DNA of 64,000 nt from Couchioplanes caeruleus (GCF_023499255.1 NZ_CP092183.1:6382501-6446500); one strand, 5' to 3'; shown: positions 44,871 to 54,712, counted from the stretch's first letter. Numbers and translations: made by a program. Notes: a model not told the origin generated them from the letters alone.

Positions 44871-45980
44871 TCATCGCCGGCCGACCGCCTCGCACACGAA
44901 GTCCAGCAGCGCCTCGTCGCCGTCGCGCCGGCCGTACGCGCCCGCCGCCCGACCCATCGCGGCGAGCCGCTGCGGGTCACGGGCGAGCGGGATCACCGTA
45001 CGCTCGATCCACTCCGGGGTGAGCTCGGCATTGTCCACGAGCAGGCCGCCACCCGACTCCACCACGGGCAGGGCGTTGCGCTTCTGCTCCTGGTTGCTGT
45101 GCGGGTACGGCACGTAGATGGCCGGCATGCCGATCGCGGTGGTCTCGGCGACCGTGATCGCGCCGCCGCGGCACAGCATGAGGTCGGCGGCGGCGTAGCC
45201 GAGCTGCATGTCGGACAGGTACGGCACCACCACGTACGGCACCGGCAGGTCGCTGGGCACCTCGAACGGGTCGTTGCGGCCGCCCTGCACGTGCAGCACC
45301 TGGATGCCGGAGTGGGTGATCTTCTTGGCCGCCTCGGCGACCGCCAGGTTGATGGTGCGCGCGCCGGAGGAGCCGCCGGAAACGAACAGCACCGGCAGGT
45401 CGGGACGCAGGCCGAAGTGCTGCAGGGCCTGCGGGCGCAAGGCGGCGCGGTCCATCCGGGCGATCGCCGTGCGCAGCGGCACCCCGACCACGCGGGCGTC
45501 GCGCAGCGACTCGGCGGCCTTGGGCTGGCTCGGGAACCCCACCGCGATGTTCTTGGTGAACTTCATGCCCATCCGGTTGGCGACTCCCGGCGGCACGTTG
45601 ACCTCGTGGATGACGATCGGCAGCTCGCGCCGCCACGCCGCCAGGTACGCCGGCACCGACACGTACCCGCCGAAGCCGACCACCACGTCGGCCTGCACCT
45701 CGTCGAGGATCTTGCCGGCGGCGTGCGCGGACTTGTACATGCGGTCCGGGGTGCGCAGCAGGTTGAGGTTGATCGAGCGCGGCAGCTGGAACGCCGGGAT
45801 GACGCGCAGGTCGTAGCCGGCGGGCGGGATGAGGTCGTTCTCCATCCCCTTCGGGCTGCCGAGGGTGGTGATCCGCACCTCGGGGAAGTGGCGGCGCAGC
45901 GCGTCGGCGAAGGCGAGCAGCGGGTAGATGTGACCGCCGGTGCCTCCTCCGGCGAGTACCACCGACCGGAGCGAACCCAT
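44871..45980 (-). CDS. murG: Lipid II-forming GlcNAc transferase MurG
   Basis: A 369-residue GT-B glycosyltransferase transferring GlcNAc from UDP-GlcNAc to lipid I at the inner membrane face. Motifs: VVLAGGGTGGHIYPLLAFA (first G loop), VVVGFGGYVSVPAYLAAW, FVSGGSSGARTINLAV and LMLCRGGAITVAETTAIG, and the acceptor region PYPHSNQEQKRNA. ATG 45980 shares its A with the ftsW stop (TGATG) and has GGAG 6 nt before it; an in-frame GTG one codon earlier is less well spaced. Confidence 0.97.
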   Translation of the reverse strand: MGSLRSVVLAGGGTGGHIYPLLAFADALRRHFPEVRITTLGSPKGMENDLIPPAGYDLRVIPAFQLPRSINLNLLRTPDRMYKSAHAAGKILDEVQADVVVGFGGYVSVPAYLAAWRRELPIVIHEVNVPPGVANRMGMKFTKNIAVGFPSQPKAAESLRDARVVGVPLRTAIARMDRAALRPQALQHFGLRPDLPVLFVSGGSSGARTINLAVAEAAKKITHSGIQVLHVQGGRNDPFEVPSDLPVPYVVVPYLSDMQLGYAAADLMLCRGGAITVAETTAIGMPAIYVPYPHSNQEQKRNALPVVESGGGLLVDNAELTPEWIERTVIPLARDPQRLAAMGRAAGAYGRRDGDEALLDFVCEAVGRR

Positions 45981-47449
45981 CACCCTCTCCTAACACCCCC
46001 CTTGCTCACAGGTGCCCGGTTCCCAGGGCGCGACGGACCCGGCCGCCGCGGCGGGGGGAGCGGCGGCAGCGGGGCCCAGAGTAGCCGTACCCATCGGGCG
46101 GGCGGACGGGCGTGCAGGGCCCGCGCCGCGTCGGGCTCCGCGCGGGCGAACGAGGCCAGGATGCCGACCCCGGCCATCGTCACGACGAGGGCGCTGCCAC
46201 CTGCGGAGATGAGCGGCAGCGGCACGCCGGTCAGCGGCAGCAGGCCGATCACGCCGCCCATGTTGATCACGGCCTGGGCGACGAGCCAGGTGGTGATGCC
46301 GGTCGCGGCGAGGCGGCGGAACGGGTCGTCGACGCGGCGCGCGATCCGGAACCCGGTGTACGCGAGCACGGCGAACAGGATCGCGATGACCATGCAGCCG
46401 ACCACGCCCAGTTCCTCGGCGACCACGGCGTAGATGAAGTCGTTGTCGGCGGCCGGCAGCCAGTTCCACTTGAGCGCGCCCTTGCCGAGGCCCACCCCGA
46501 ACCAGCCGCCCTCGTAGATCGCCGACTTGGCCTGCAGCATCTGGTAGCAGTAGCCGAGGTTGCAGTTCTTCGGCATGTCCAGCCACATGGTGATGCGCAG
46601 CAGCCGGTAGTTCGGGGCGTCGGTCGAACCGGAGCCCGCACCGCGCGAGGCCGCGGCGATGAGCAGCCCGACGCCGGCCAGGCCCAGCACGCCGAGCGCG
46701 GCGAACACCCGCGTCCGCACGCCCGCGGCCCACAGCAGGCCGATGATCAGCGCCAGCAGCACCAGCATCGTGCCCAGGTCGTTGTAGCCGACGAGCACGA
46801 ACAGCACGCCCACGACCGGGAACAGCGGCATCGACAGCTCGCGCCAGTAGCCCAGGTCGGCGCCCTTGCGCGCGATGATGTCGGCGCCCCAGAGCACCAC
46901 GCCGAACTTGACGAACTCCGACGGCTGCAGGCCGATGGGACCGATGTACAGCCAGAGCAGGTCAGCCGTGACCGGGCCGAGGCTGACCGCGCCGGTCTTC
47001 GACGGGGTGAGGATGCCGACCGCGCCCATGGCCATCAGCAGGTCGAGCACGCAGAGCAGCACCACCGCGATGCCGAGGATCCAGACGCCGAAGAAGCGCA
47101 GGGTCGCGGCGGGCAGGCGCTGGCACACCCAGAACCCGATCAGGCCGATCACCGCGAAGACCAGCTGGTTGCTCACGGCGGTGAAGGCGTTGCCGGATTC
47201 CTCGTACGCCTTGACGCTGGTCGCCGAGAACACCATGGTCAGCCCGATCAGCAGCAGCAGGCCGGAGCTGGCGATCAGCAGGTAGTACGAGGACAGCGGC
47301 CGGGCCAGCAGGCCGTGCACCGCGGGCAGGAGCTGCTGGCTGAGCGTCTTCGGGCGTACCGGCGGCGGCGCGGGTTGCACGGTGGCGGCCGGTGACACCG
47401 TCACCGTGGTCCGGGACTCAGGCTTCTCCTCCACCATGACCACCATCAT
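45980..47449 (-). CDS. ftsW: SEDS peptidoglycan glycosyltransferase FtsW
   Basis: 489 residues: a cytoplasmic N-terminus (about 1-50), ten membrane segments and a Pro/Arg-rich C-terminal tail (about 455-489). Family blocks are IGPIGLQPSEFVKFGVV, GYNDLGTMLVL and GVPLPLISAGGSALVV. It polymerises lipid II together with its class B PBP. In the large extracytoplasmic loop the presumed catalytic Asp (D291, MWLD) is followed by MPKNCNLGYCYQ in place of the usual WADPxGSGYQ, placing Cys 296 and 301 beside it. The first ATG lies in a small palindrome with no clear ribosome site. Confidence 0.95.
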   Translation of the reverse strand: MMVVMVEEKPESRTTVTVSPAATVQPAPPPVRPKTLSQQLLPAVHGLLARPLSSYYLLIASSGLLLLIGLTMVFSATSVKAYEESGNAFTAVSNQLVFAVIGLIGFWVCQRLPAATLRFFGVWILGIAVVLLCVLDLLMAMGAVGILTPSKTGAVSLGPVTADLLWLYIGPIGLQPSEFVKFGVVLWGADIIARKGADLGYWRELSMPLFPVVGVLFVLVGYNDLGTMLVLLALIIGLLWAAGVRTRVFAALGVLGLAGVGLLIAAASRGAGSGSTDAPNYRLLRITMWLDMPKNCNLGYCYQMLQAKSAIYEGGWFGVGLGKGALKWNWLPAADNDFIYAVVAEELGVVGCMVIAILFAVLAYTGFRIARRVDDPFRRLAATGITTWLVAQAVINMGGVIGLLPLTGVPLPLISAGGSALVVTMAGVGILASFARAEPDAARALHARPPARWVRLLWAPLPPLPPPRRPGPSRPGNRAPVSKGGVRRG

Positions 47450-47454
47450 GGTGG

Positions 47455-47494
47455 CGCGACACGCCAGCCCTCGGTTCCGGCGTGGCGTGTCGCG
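47455..47494. repeat. 12-bp inverted repeat between mraY and ftsW
   Basis: Perfect arms CGCGACACGCCA (47455-47466) and TGGCGTGTCGCG (47483-47494) with a 16-nt loop fill the 51-nt gap between mraY and ftsW, where murD is normally located. It ends 6 nt before the first ftsW ATG. It could act as an attenuator or partial terminator inside the operon. Confidence 0.7.
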
Positions 47495-47500
47495 GGAGAT

Positions 47501-48598
47501 CTATCCCATGACCCGCAGGAAGTCGCTGTAGAACAGCCCCAGGCCGATCGCCACGCAGATGCCGGCGACGATCCAGAACCGCACCACGATGTTGACCTCG
47601 CTCCAGCCCGCGAGCTCGAAATGGTGCTGCAGCGGCGACATCCGGAAGACCCGTTTGCCGGTGGTCTTGAACGAGATGATCTGGATCACCACGGACATCG
47701 TGATGATGACGAAGAGCCCGCCGATGATGATCGACAGCAGCGTGGTGCGGGTCGCCATGGCGAGGCCGCCGATGAGCCCGCCCAGCCCCAGCGCGCCGGT
47801 GTCGCCCATGAAGATCCGCGCCGGCGAGGTGTTCCACCACAGGAAGCCCACGCAGGCGCCGGCCGCGGCCGCGGCGATCAGCGCGATCTCCAACGGGTCC
47901 CGGACCTCGTAGCAGTAGTCGCCGGTGTAGTTGATGTCACCGCACCAGTGCCTGTACTGCCAGAAACCGATCAGCGCGTACGTCCCCAGCACCAGGATCG
48001 AGGCGCCGGTCGCCAGCCCGTCGAGGCCGTCGGTGAGGTTCACGCCGTTCGACATCGACATGATGACGAAGACGAACACGATGACCGAGCCGACCTTGCC
48101 GACGTCGAGCAGGCTGATGTCGCGGATGAACGAGATGTGCTCGCTCGCCACGGTCTGGCCGTTGGTGCTGGGCACGTACAGCGCCGCCACGCCCAGGCCG
48201 CCACCGACGAGCAGCTGGCCGAGCAGCTTGCCCTTCGCGCTCAGGCCGCCGGAGTGCCGCTTGCGCACCTTGAGGAAGTCGTCGAGGAAGCCGACCGCGC
48301 CGCAGAAGACGAACAGCCCGAGCAGCACCAGCGCGGTCATCGTCGGCTGGACCTGGGCGATCTGCTGCGACGGCAGCGTGGTCAGCGCGACGTGCCCGGC
48401 CACGTACGCCAGCACCGTCGCGACGATGAACGCCACGCCGCCCATCGTGGGCGTGCCCTTCTTGCCCTGGTGGCTGGCCGGTCCGACCGCGCGGATCGGC
48501 TGACCGGCCTTCAGCGCGGTGAACACGCGGATGGCGACCGGGGTGCCGAACAGCGAGATGATGAACGCGACCGCGGCCGCGACGATGACTGCCCTCAC
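47501..48598 (-). CDS. mraY: Phospho-MurNAc-pentapeptide transferase MraY
   Basis: A 365-residue ten-segment membrane enzyme that attaches phospho-MurNAc-pentapeptide to undecaprenyl phosphate (lipid I). The Mg site is [11 protein letters not shown], with [12 protein letters not shown] and [15 protein letters not shown] as the other active-site blocks, and [12 protein letters not shown]. An extracytoplasmic loop carries two Cys ([16 protein letters not shown]), a feature also seen in other actinobacterial MraY. GTG 48598 overlaps the murF stop (GTGA). Confidence 0.97.
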   Translation of the reverse strand: MRAVIVAAAVAFIISLFGTPVAIRVFTALKAGQPIRAVGPASHQGKKGTPTMGGVAFIVATVLAYVAGHVALTTLPSQQIAQVQPTMTALVLLGLFVFCGAVGFLDDFLKVRKRHSGGLSAKGKLLGQLLVGGGLGVAALYVPSTNGQTVASEHISFIRDISLLDVGKVGSVIVFVFVIMSMSNGVNLTDGLDGLATGASILVLGTYALIGFWQYRHWCGDINYTGDYCYEVRDPLEIALIAAAAAGACVGFLWWNTSPARIFMGDTGALGLGGLIGGLAMATRTTLLSIIIGGLFVIITMSVVIQIISFKTTGKRVFRMSPLQHHFELAGWSEVNIVVRFWIVAGICVAIGLGLFYSDFLRVMG

Positions 48599-49980
48599 GG
48601 GCCAACCTCCTCGGCGGCCTCCGCGCGCAGCGCGTCGGCCACCTCCCACGTGCGGTAACGCGAACCCTTGACGAGCACGACGTCGCCCGGGCGCAGATCG
48701 CCCAGCACGGCGGCGATGGCGGCCGCCTGGTCCGCGGCGGCGATGGGCTCGCCCTTCCATTCCTGCACGGCCGCGGCCCCGTCCAGGACCGGGGCAGCCT
48801 CGGCGACCGCGACGAGCCGGTCCACGCCCAGCTCGGCGGCGAGCCGGCCGACGTCGCGGTGGCCGGACTCCTCGTACTCGCCGAGCTCGGCCATGAAGCC
48901 CAGCACGGCGACCGTACGCCGGCCCTCCCCCATCGCGGCGAGCGCGCGCAGGGCGGCCGCCGTCGACGACGGGTTGGCGTTGTACGAGTCGTCGATGACC
49001 GTGACCCCGTCCGGGCGGTCGAAGACGTCCATGCGCCGGCTGGAGACGATGCCCACCTCGCCGAGCGCGGCGGCGACCGCGCCGACCGGCATCCCGGCCT
49101 CGAGCGCGACGGCCGCGGCGGCGAGCGTGTTGGCCACCTGGTGCCGGCCGGTCACGGCGAGCCGTACGGGCGCGGTGCTCCCGTCCGGGGCCACCAGCGT
49201 GTACGCCGCCCGCCCCCGCTCGTCGAGCCGCACGTCCGTGGCGCGCACGTCCGCCCGCTCCGACTCACCGGTGAACACGACGCGGGCCCGCGTGCGCGAA
49301 GCCATCGCCGAGACCAGCTCGTCGTCGGCGTTGAGCACGGCGAGCCCGTCGGCCGGCAGGCTCTCGACCAGCTCGCCCTTCGCCCGCGCGGTGCCCTCGA
49401 CCGACCCGAACTCGCCGATGTGCGCGGCGCCGACGTTGAGCACCACGCCGATCCGCGGGGCCGCGATGCCGGCCAGGTACGCGATGTGCCCGATCCCCCG
49501 GGCGCCCATCTCGAGCACCAGGAACCGCGTGCCGGTCGTCGCCTTCAGCACCGTGTAGGGGAACCCGAGCTCGTTGTTGAGCGACCCCGCGGGCGCCACC
49601 GTCTCGCCGAGCCGGGCGAGCAGTTGCCCGATGTAGTCCTTGGTCGTGGTCTTGCCGGACGAGCCGGTGAGCCCCACGACGGTCAGCTCGGGCAGCCGCC
49701 CCACCACGACGTGCGCGAGCTTCGCCAGCGCGGCGAGCGGGTCGTCGGCGACCACGCCCGGCTGACCGGTGTCGCGGCTGCCGAGCACGCCGGCGGCACC
49801 GGCCGCGACAGCCCTGGCGGCGTAGTCGTGGCCGTCCACCTTCTCGCCCGCGAAGGCGACGAAGAGCCCGCCGGGCAGCAGCGCGCGCGAGTCGTACTCC
49901 ACCGGGCCGGTGACGGTCGCGTCCGGGCCGGCGTTGACGAGGCGCCCTCCGGTGACCGCGGCGATCTCGTCGAGCGTCAT
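48595..49980 (-). CDS. murF: UDP-MurNAc-tripeptide D-Ala-D-Ala ligase MurF
   Basis: 461 residues: an N-terminal UDP-binding domain ([15 protein letters not shown]), ATPase domain ([20 protein letters not shown], about 105-124), the [14 protein letters not shown] block and a C-terminal domain with [12 protein letters not shown] and [12 protein letters not shown]. It adds D-Ala-D-Ala to the muramyl tripeptide. ATG 49980 lies 6 nt after the murE stop; TTG 49989 overlapping that stop is an alternative. Confidence 0.96.
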   Translation of the reverse strand: MTLDEIAAVTGGRLVNAGPDATVTGPVEYDSRALLPGGLFVAFAGEKVDGHDYAARAVAAGAAGVLGSRDTGQPGVVADDPLAALAKLAHVVVGRLPELTVVGLTGSSGKTTTKDYIGQLLARLGETVAPAGSLNNELGFPYTVLKATTGTRFLVLEMGARGIGHIAYLAGIAAPRIGVVLNVGAAHIGEFGSVEGTARAKGELVESLPADGLAVLNADDELVSAMASRTRARVVFTGESERADVRATDVRLDERGRAAYTLVAPDGSTAPVRLAVTGRHQVANTLAAAAVALEAGMPVGAVAAALGEVGIVSSRRMDVFDRPDGVTVIDDSYNANPSSTAAALRALAAMGEGRRTVAVLGFMAELGEYEESGHRDVGRLAAELGVDRLVAVAEAAPVLDGAAAVQEWKGEPIAAADQAAAIAAVLGDLRPGDVVLVKGSRYRTWEVADALRAEAAEEVGP

Positions 49981-49985
49981 GCGGA

Positions 49986-51500
49986 TCAAGCGGCACCGCC
50001 CGGGCGTACGGCCAGCGCGGCGGCGAGCTCGATCCGGTCGTCGAACGGCAGCACCTCGCCGTTCACCTCCTGGCCCCGTTCGTGTCCCTTGCCGAGGACG
50101 GCCACGACGTCGCCGGCGCCGGCCAGCCGTACCGCCTCGTCGACGGCGGCCCGGCGGCCCGCCACCTCGATGATCTTCGCCGGCGCACCGGCCTGCTCCG
50201 CGCCCTGCCGCACCGCGGCACGCACCGCCGCGGGGTCCTCGGTTCGCGGGTTGTCGTCGGTGACGACCACCAGGTCGGCGCCGCGGGCCGCGGCGGCGCC
50301 CATCAGCGGCCGTTTGCCCTTGTCCCGGTCGCCGCCGGCGCCGATCACGCAGACCAGCCGGCCGCCGCGGGCCGTGGCCAGCTCGCGCAGCGCCGTCAGA
50401 GCGGCCACGATCGCGTCCGGCTTGTGCGCGTAGTCGACGACACCGAGCACGTCGCCCGGCGACTCCACCCGCTCCAGCCGGCCCGGCACCCCCGGGCACG
50501 CCGCGATGCCGTCCGCGGCCACCTGCGGGTCGATGCCGGCGGCGGTCAGCGCGGCGAGGGCGAGCAGCGCGTTCGCCACGTTGTGCCGGCCGGGCAGCGC
50601 CACCCCGGCGCGTACGTCGCCGGCCGGCCCACGGGCGGTGAACCGCTGCCCGAAGGCGTCGCCGGCGACCTCGGCCGCCGACCAGGTGGCCGAGGTGTCA
50701 CCCGCGGCCGAGTAGTCGATGGTGTCCGGCTTGTACAGCGGCTTGAGCGCCGGGTCGTCGGCGTTGAGCACCTCGAAACGGCAGCGGCCGTCGAAGAGCT
50801 TCGCCTTGGCCGCGAAGTAGTCGTCGGCGTCGGCGTGGAAGTCGAGGTGGTCGAGACCGAAGTTGGTGTAGCCGCCGACCGTGAACCGCACCCCGCCGAC
50901 GCGGCCCATGGCCAGGGCGTGGCTCGACACCTCCATCACCACGGCCTGCACGCCGCGCTCGACGGCGGCCGCGAGGATCGCGTGCAGGTCGGTGGCCTCC
51001 GGCGTGGTGCGGACGCTGTCCACCACGAGGTCGCCCAGCCGGGTCTCGACCGTGCCGATCAGCCCGGTGGTCAGCCCCGCCGCCCGCAGCCCCGACTCCA
51101 CGAGGTACGCCGTCGAGGTCTTGCCCGCGGTGCCGGTGAGCCCGATGACGGTCAGCGACGCCGTGGGGTCTCCGTAGATCGCCGAGGCGGCCACGCCGAG
51201 CACGGCACGTGGCTCCGGGACGACGAGCACCGGAAGCCCCGCGGCCTCCGCGGCTGCGGCGCCGGCCGGGTCGGTCAGCACGGCGGCGGCGCCGGCCTGC
51301 GCGGCGGCGGCCACGAACTCGGCGCCGTGCCGGCGGGCACCCGGCAGGGCGGCGTACAGGTCTCCGGGGTGGACCTCGCCGCTGGCGTGGGTCACCCCCG
51401 TGACCTCGCCGTCCGTGCCGGGGGCCGGCGCGCCGACGAGCGGCGCGAGGTCGGCCAGCCGGTACGGCCGGACGGTCTGGGGACGAGGAATGCCGGACAC
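49986..51500 (-). CDS. murE: meso-DAP-adding enzyme MurE
   Basis: A 504-residue Mur ligase. ATP loop IGLTGTAGKTSTAYLVESGL (Thr-Ala-Gly variant common in actinomycetes), carbamylated-lysine region and the residue-3 specificity motif DNPRTEDP (about 405), which selects meso-diaminopimelate rather than lysine. VDYAHKPDAI and LGKGHERGQEV are also present. It adds mDAP to UDP-MurNAc-Ala-Glu. GTG 51500 is the first start in frame; its ribosome site is weak, so translation may depend on the upstream PBP gene 55 nt away. Confidence 0.96.
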   Translation of the reverse strand: MSGIPRPQTVRPYRLADLAPLVGAPAPGTDGEVTGVTHASGEVHPGDLYAALPGARRHGAEFVAAAAQAGAAAVLTDPAGAAAAEAAGLPVLVVPEPRAVLGVAASAIYGDPTASLTVIGLTGTAGKTSTAYLVESGLRAAGLTTGLIGTVETRLGDLVVDSVRTTPEATDLHAILAAAVERGVQAVVMEVSSHALAMGRVGGVRFTVGGYTNFGLDHLDFHADADDYFAAKAKLFDGRCRFEVLNADDPALKPLYKPDTIDYSAAGDTSATWSAAEVAGDAFGQRFTARGPAGDVRAGVALPGRHNVANALLALAALTAAGIDPQVAADGIAACPGVPGRLERVESPGDVLGVVDYAHKPDAIVAALTALRELATARGGRLVCVIGAGGDRDKGKRPLMGAAAARGADLVVVTDDNPRTEDPAAVRAAVRQGAEQAGAPAKIIEVAGRRAAVDEAVRLAGAGDVVAVLGKGHERGQEVNGEVLPFDDRIELAAALAVRPGGAA

Positions 51501-51555
51501 GGCGTCAGACCCTACCCGGTGACCCGGCCCGTGCTGCGAACGCCATCCGGCGGCG

Positions 51556-53949
51556 TCAGTCCTTCCACTCGAACGTCGGCGGCGGGGTACCGGACGGCGG
51601 CACACGGTAGTGGAGCAGCGCCGAGCCCATCATCTTGCTGAACGCCGGCGCGGCCACGACGCCGCCGGTGCCGTCGGGCACGTCGGCGAAGACCCCGACG
51701 ACGAAGCGCGGGTTCTCGGCCGGCGCCATGCCGATGAAGGAACCCGCGTTGTGGCTGGTGTACTGCCCGTCGACGAGCATCTTGCCGGTGCCGGTCTTGC
51801 CGGAGACGCGGTAGCCCTCGACCTTCGCGCGGGTGCCGGTGGCGCCCTTCGCGTCGACCACGGCCTCCATCATCTCGCGCAGGTCGCGGGCGGTCTGCGG
51901 GCTGAGCACCTCGTGGGTCTCCGGCGGCGCGGGCGTGGTCACCATGCCGTCCCGGCCGGAGATCGTGGACCGGATGAGGTGCGGCTGGATGTAGACGCCG
52001 TCGTTGGCGATGGCCGCGTACCCGGCCGCCATCTGCAGCAGGGTCGCGTCGACGCTGTGGCCGATCGGCACCGAACCCCACGCCGAGCCGCTCCACTCGT
52101 CCGGGCTGAGCAGCCGCCCGGTCGCCTCGCCGGGCATGCCCTCGTTGGTGGCCCGGCCCAGGCCGAACTTCTGCTGGTACTCGTACAGCTTGTCCTTGCC
52201 GAGCTTCTGCCCGATCCGGATCGTGCCGACGTTCGACGAGTACGCCAGCACCTGCGGGATGCTCAGCTTCGTACCGTTCGGGAAGGGGTGGTCGTCCTTG
52301 AACGGCGTGCCGCCCAGCATCAGCGCGCGGCCGACGGTGATCTGGGAGTTCTTGCCGATGACGCCTTCCTGCAGGGCCGCACCGATCGTGAACGCCTTGT
52401 GCGTCGAGCCCGGGTCGGAGATGACGCTGGAGACGGCGTCCACCCGCTCCGTCGGCTTGAAGTCGAACGGCTTCTGCGCGTTGTACGTCGGGTAGCTGGC
52501 CTGCGCCAGGACCTCGCCGGTACGGGCGTCCAGCACGATCGCGCCGGCCACCGTGGCCTGCACCTTCTTCATCTGCTGGGTGAGGTAGCGCTGCACCTCG
52601 AACTGCAGGTCCCGGTCGATGGTGAGCTGGATCGACGAGCCGGGCGCGGCCGGGGTCTCCCGGTGGTAGCCGCCGGGGATCTCCTTGGCGAGGTCGCCCT
52701 GGCCCACCTCGTAGACCTTCTCGCCGTCGGTGCCGCGCAGCAGCTCGTCGTAGCGCGCCTCGATGCCTTCCAGGCCGGTGTGGTCCTCGCCGGTGAAGCC
52801 GATCAGGTTGGCCGCCAGGTCGGCGCCGGGGACGTCCCGGCGCTCGTCGCGGCCGGAGCCGATGCCGGGCAGGTTGAGACCCTTGATCCGGTCGGCGACG
52901 GCGATGTCGACGCCGCGGGCCAGGTACTCGAACTGGGACGCGCCGCCGCCGGGCCGCTTCTTCTTCGCCATCAGCTGGAGCAGTTTGGACTGTGGCACGC
53001 CGAGCAGCGGCGACAGGCGCGCGGCGGTGGCGACCGGGTCCTTGACCATCTCGGGGTCGGCGTAGATGTAACGGGCCTCGACGCTGTGCGCCAGCACGGC
53101 CCCCGACCGGTCGAGGATGCTGCCGCGCGGCGCGGGCAGCACGACCCGGGTCTGCCGCCACTCCAGCACGTTCTGCGCGTCCGCCGGCGGGTCGCCGACC
53201 TGCAGCACCACGAGGCGCACCCCGATCGCCACGAACAGGGACAGCGCGAGAACGGTGCCCAGCCGCAGCCGCCTGGTGCTGTTGGCCAGCTTCGGCGGCT
53301 CGGCGGGCAGGACCGGCCCGGGACGCCGGGTGCCGGGCCTGGCGGCGCCGGGCCGTCCGCCCGGGTCGCGTCGTGGCCCGGGCGCTGCCGCGACGCGGCG
53401 TTCGCGTCCGGGCCGCCCGGCGGTTTCGGTACGCGGCGCAGCACCGCGCCGTGGGCTGGCGGTGGACCGGGTACGCCCGGCACCCGCGGTCACGCGTGTC
53501 GGCTCACCACGCCCGGCCTGCACCCGTCCGCGCGGCTCGTCGCGCCCGCCCTGCTCGCGGCCTTTGCGCGCCCGGCTCTCCCGGGCGTCGTCGTCACGCC
53601 GGCGCTCGCGTGCCCCGCGCGGCTCGGCCTGCGCGTCGCGGTCCCGGCCGCGCCGCGGCTGCGGCGGCTCCTCCTCGGCGTCCCGGCGACGCTCACGGGG
53701 CGGACGGCCGCCGTCGAGAACCTGCAGCGCGGGGCGGAACGGGTCGCTCGTACGCCCGCTGCGGGGCGACCGGGTGCGCTGGTCGCCCTCGCGCACCGTA
53801 CGGCCCCGCGGCGTGTACGCCCGCGCGTCGCCGATCCCCCCGAAGCCCCGGCCGCGCTCGTCGTCGGCGCCGGAAGCCTGCTCGCGTGCAGAAGCGCCGC
53901 GCCGGGGCTCCTGGCCCCGGCGCGGCGTCTCGTCCGAACGCGGTGGCAC
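51556..53949 (-). CDS. pbpB: Class B penicillin-binding protein, FtsI/PbpB-like
   Basis: 797 residues. The first 228 are cytoplasmic, extremely Arg/Asp/Glu/Pro-rich and probably disordered, about twice as long as the tail of mycobacterial PbpB. One membrane segment (about 231-250; LGTVLALSLFVAIGVRLVVL) and a dimerisation domain precede the transpeptidase, whose three motifs are SxxK (DPGSTHKAF), SxN (YSSNVG) and KTG (VSGKTGTGK). It cross-links septal peptidoglycan with FtsW. It follows the FtsL-like gene by 4 nt. Confidence 0.95.
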   Translation of the reverse strand: MPPRSDETPRRGQEPRRGASAREQASGADDERGRGFGGIGDARAYTPRGRTVREGDQRTRSPRSGRTSDPFRPALQVLDGGRPPRERRRDAEEEPPQPRRGRDRDAQAEPRGARERRRDDDARESRARKGREQGGRDEPRGRVQAGRGEPTRVTAGAGRTRSTASPRRGAAPRTETAGRPGRERRVAAAPGPRRDPGGRPGAARPGTRRPGPVLPAEPPKLANSTRRLRLGTVLALSLFVAIGVRLVVLQVGDPPADAQNVLEWRQTRVVLPAPRGSILDRSGAVLAHSVEARYIYADPEMVKDPVATAARLSPLLGVPQSKLLQLMAKKKRPGGGASQFEYLARGVDIAVADRIKGLNLPGIGSGRDERRDVPGADLAANLIGFTGEDHTGLEGIEARYDELLRGTDGEKVYEVGQGDLAKEIPGGYHRETPAAPGSSIQLTIDRDLQFEVQRYLTQQMKKVQATVAGAIVLDARTGEVLAQASYPTYNAQKPFDFKPTERVDAVSSVISDPGSTHKAFTIGAALQEGVIGKNSQITVGRALMLGGTPFKDDHPFPNGTKLSIPQVLAYSSNVGTIRIGQKLGKDKLYEYQQKFGLGRATNEGMPGEATGRLLSPDEWSGSAWGSVPIGHSVDATLLQMAAGYAAIANDGVYIQPHLIRSTISGRDGMVTTPAPPETHEVLSPQTARDLREMMEAVVDAKGATGTRAKVEGYRVSGKTGTGKMLVDGQYTSHNAGSFIGMAPAENPRFVVGVFADVPDGTGGVVAAPAFSKMMGSALLHYRVPPSGTPPPTFEWKD

Positions 53950-53953
53950 CGCG

Positions 53954-54712
53954 CTACTGCCCTGTCACCGGGGACGTGCCCGTCCCCGTGGCCGTCTGGC
54001 CCGTCCCCGTCGCGGTCTGACCGGTCGCCGTCTGACCCGTCGCCTGACCCGTCGTCTGTCCGGTCGCCGTCTGGCCTGCCGTCGTGCCCTGCCGGGTCGC
54101 CGCCCCGGTCACGTCCTGGGTGGTCGCGTCCTGGGTGGCCTTCGCCCGCTGCACCGCCGCGGCCGACTCCTGCGGGTCCTGCGCGGTCACCGCCGGCTCA
54201 CCGCTGCCCGGCTTCGGCACGCCGAAGACCTTGCCGTCGGGAAGCCGGATGTACGCCGGCGAGTCCGCCCTGACCAGCCCGAGCCGGCGGGCGGCCGCGT
54301 CCAGGCTGCCGGGCATGTTGTTGGCGGCGATCTCGTTCTCCAGCGCCTGCTGCCGCGCGTCCAGATCGGACTGCCGCTTCTGCAGCGAGTCGAGCTGGAA
54401 CGAGTTCTCCGCCGTCTTCGTGTTGATCATCAGGATGCCCAGCACACCGGCCACCACCACCGCCACCACCAGCGCGATGAACGGCGCCCGCGGGGCGTTG
54501 ATCGGTGCGGGCGGCGCGACCCGCAGGCGCGGCGTCGCGACCGTGTCCCGCTGCTGCTCGGCGTCGAGCTTCAGCGCGGTGGTGCCCTGGACGGGGAACT
54601 GGCGCGCCCCCCGCGCCGCCCCCTTCGTGCCGACCGGCGTACGCCGGCCCTTCTGCGGCTGCTCCGCGGTCCGGCCCCCCGACCGCGGCGCTGCCGACAT
54701 GCGCTCGCTCAA
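53954..54712 (-). CDS. ftsL: FtsL-like septum protein with TGQ-repeat tail
   Basis: 252 residues: a basic cytoplasmic region (about 1-75), one membrane segment (about 78-97; [20 protein letters not shown]), then a short coiled coil (about 103-130; [19 protein letters not shown]), as in FtsL/FtsB. Position between rsmH and the PBP supports FtsL. The last 42 residues are Thr/Gly/Gln repeats. TTG 54712 overlaps the rsmH stop (TTGA) and has GAGGGG just upstream; ATG 54700 is an alternative. Confidence 0.85.
   Translation of the reverse strand: MSERMSAAPRSGGRTAEQPQKGRRTPVGTKGAARGARQFPVQGTTALKLDAEQQRDTVATPRLRVAPPAPINAPRAPFIALVVAVVVAGVLGILMINTKTAENSFQLDSLQKRQSDLDARQQALENEIAANNMPGSLDAAARRLGLVRADSPAYIRLPDGKVFGVPKPGSGEPAVTAQDPQESAAAVQRAKATQDATTQDVTGAATRQGTTAGQTATGQTTGQATGQTATGQTATGTGQTATGTGTSPVTGQ
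53957..54082 (-). repeat. Low-complexity TGQ/TAT repeat at the 3' end of ftsL
   Basis: 126 nt of imperfect 9-21-bp units encode [20 protein letters not shown] sequence, extracytoplasmic by topology. It is not part of the known FtsL fold. Confidence 0.8.
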
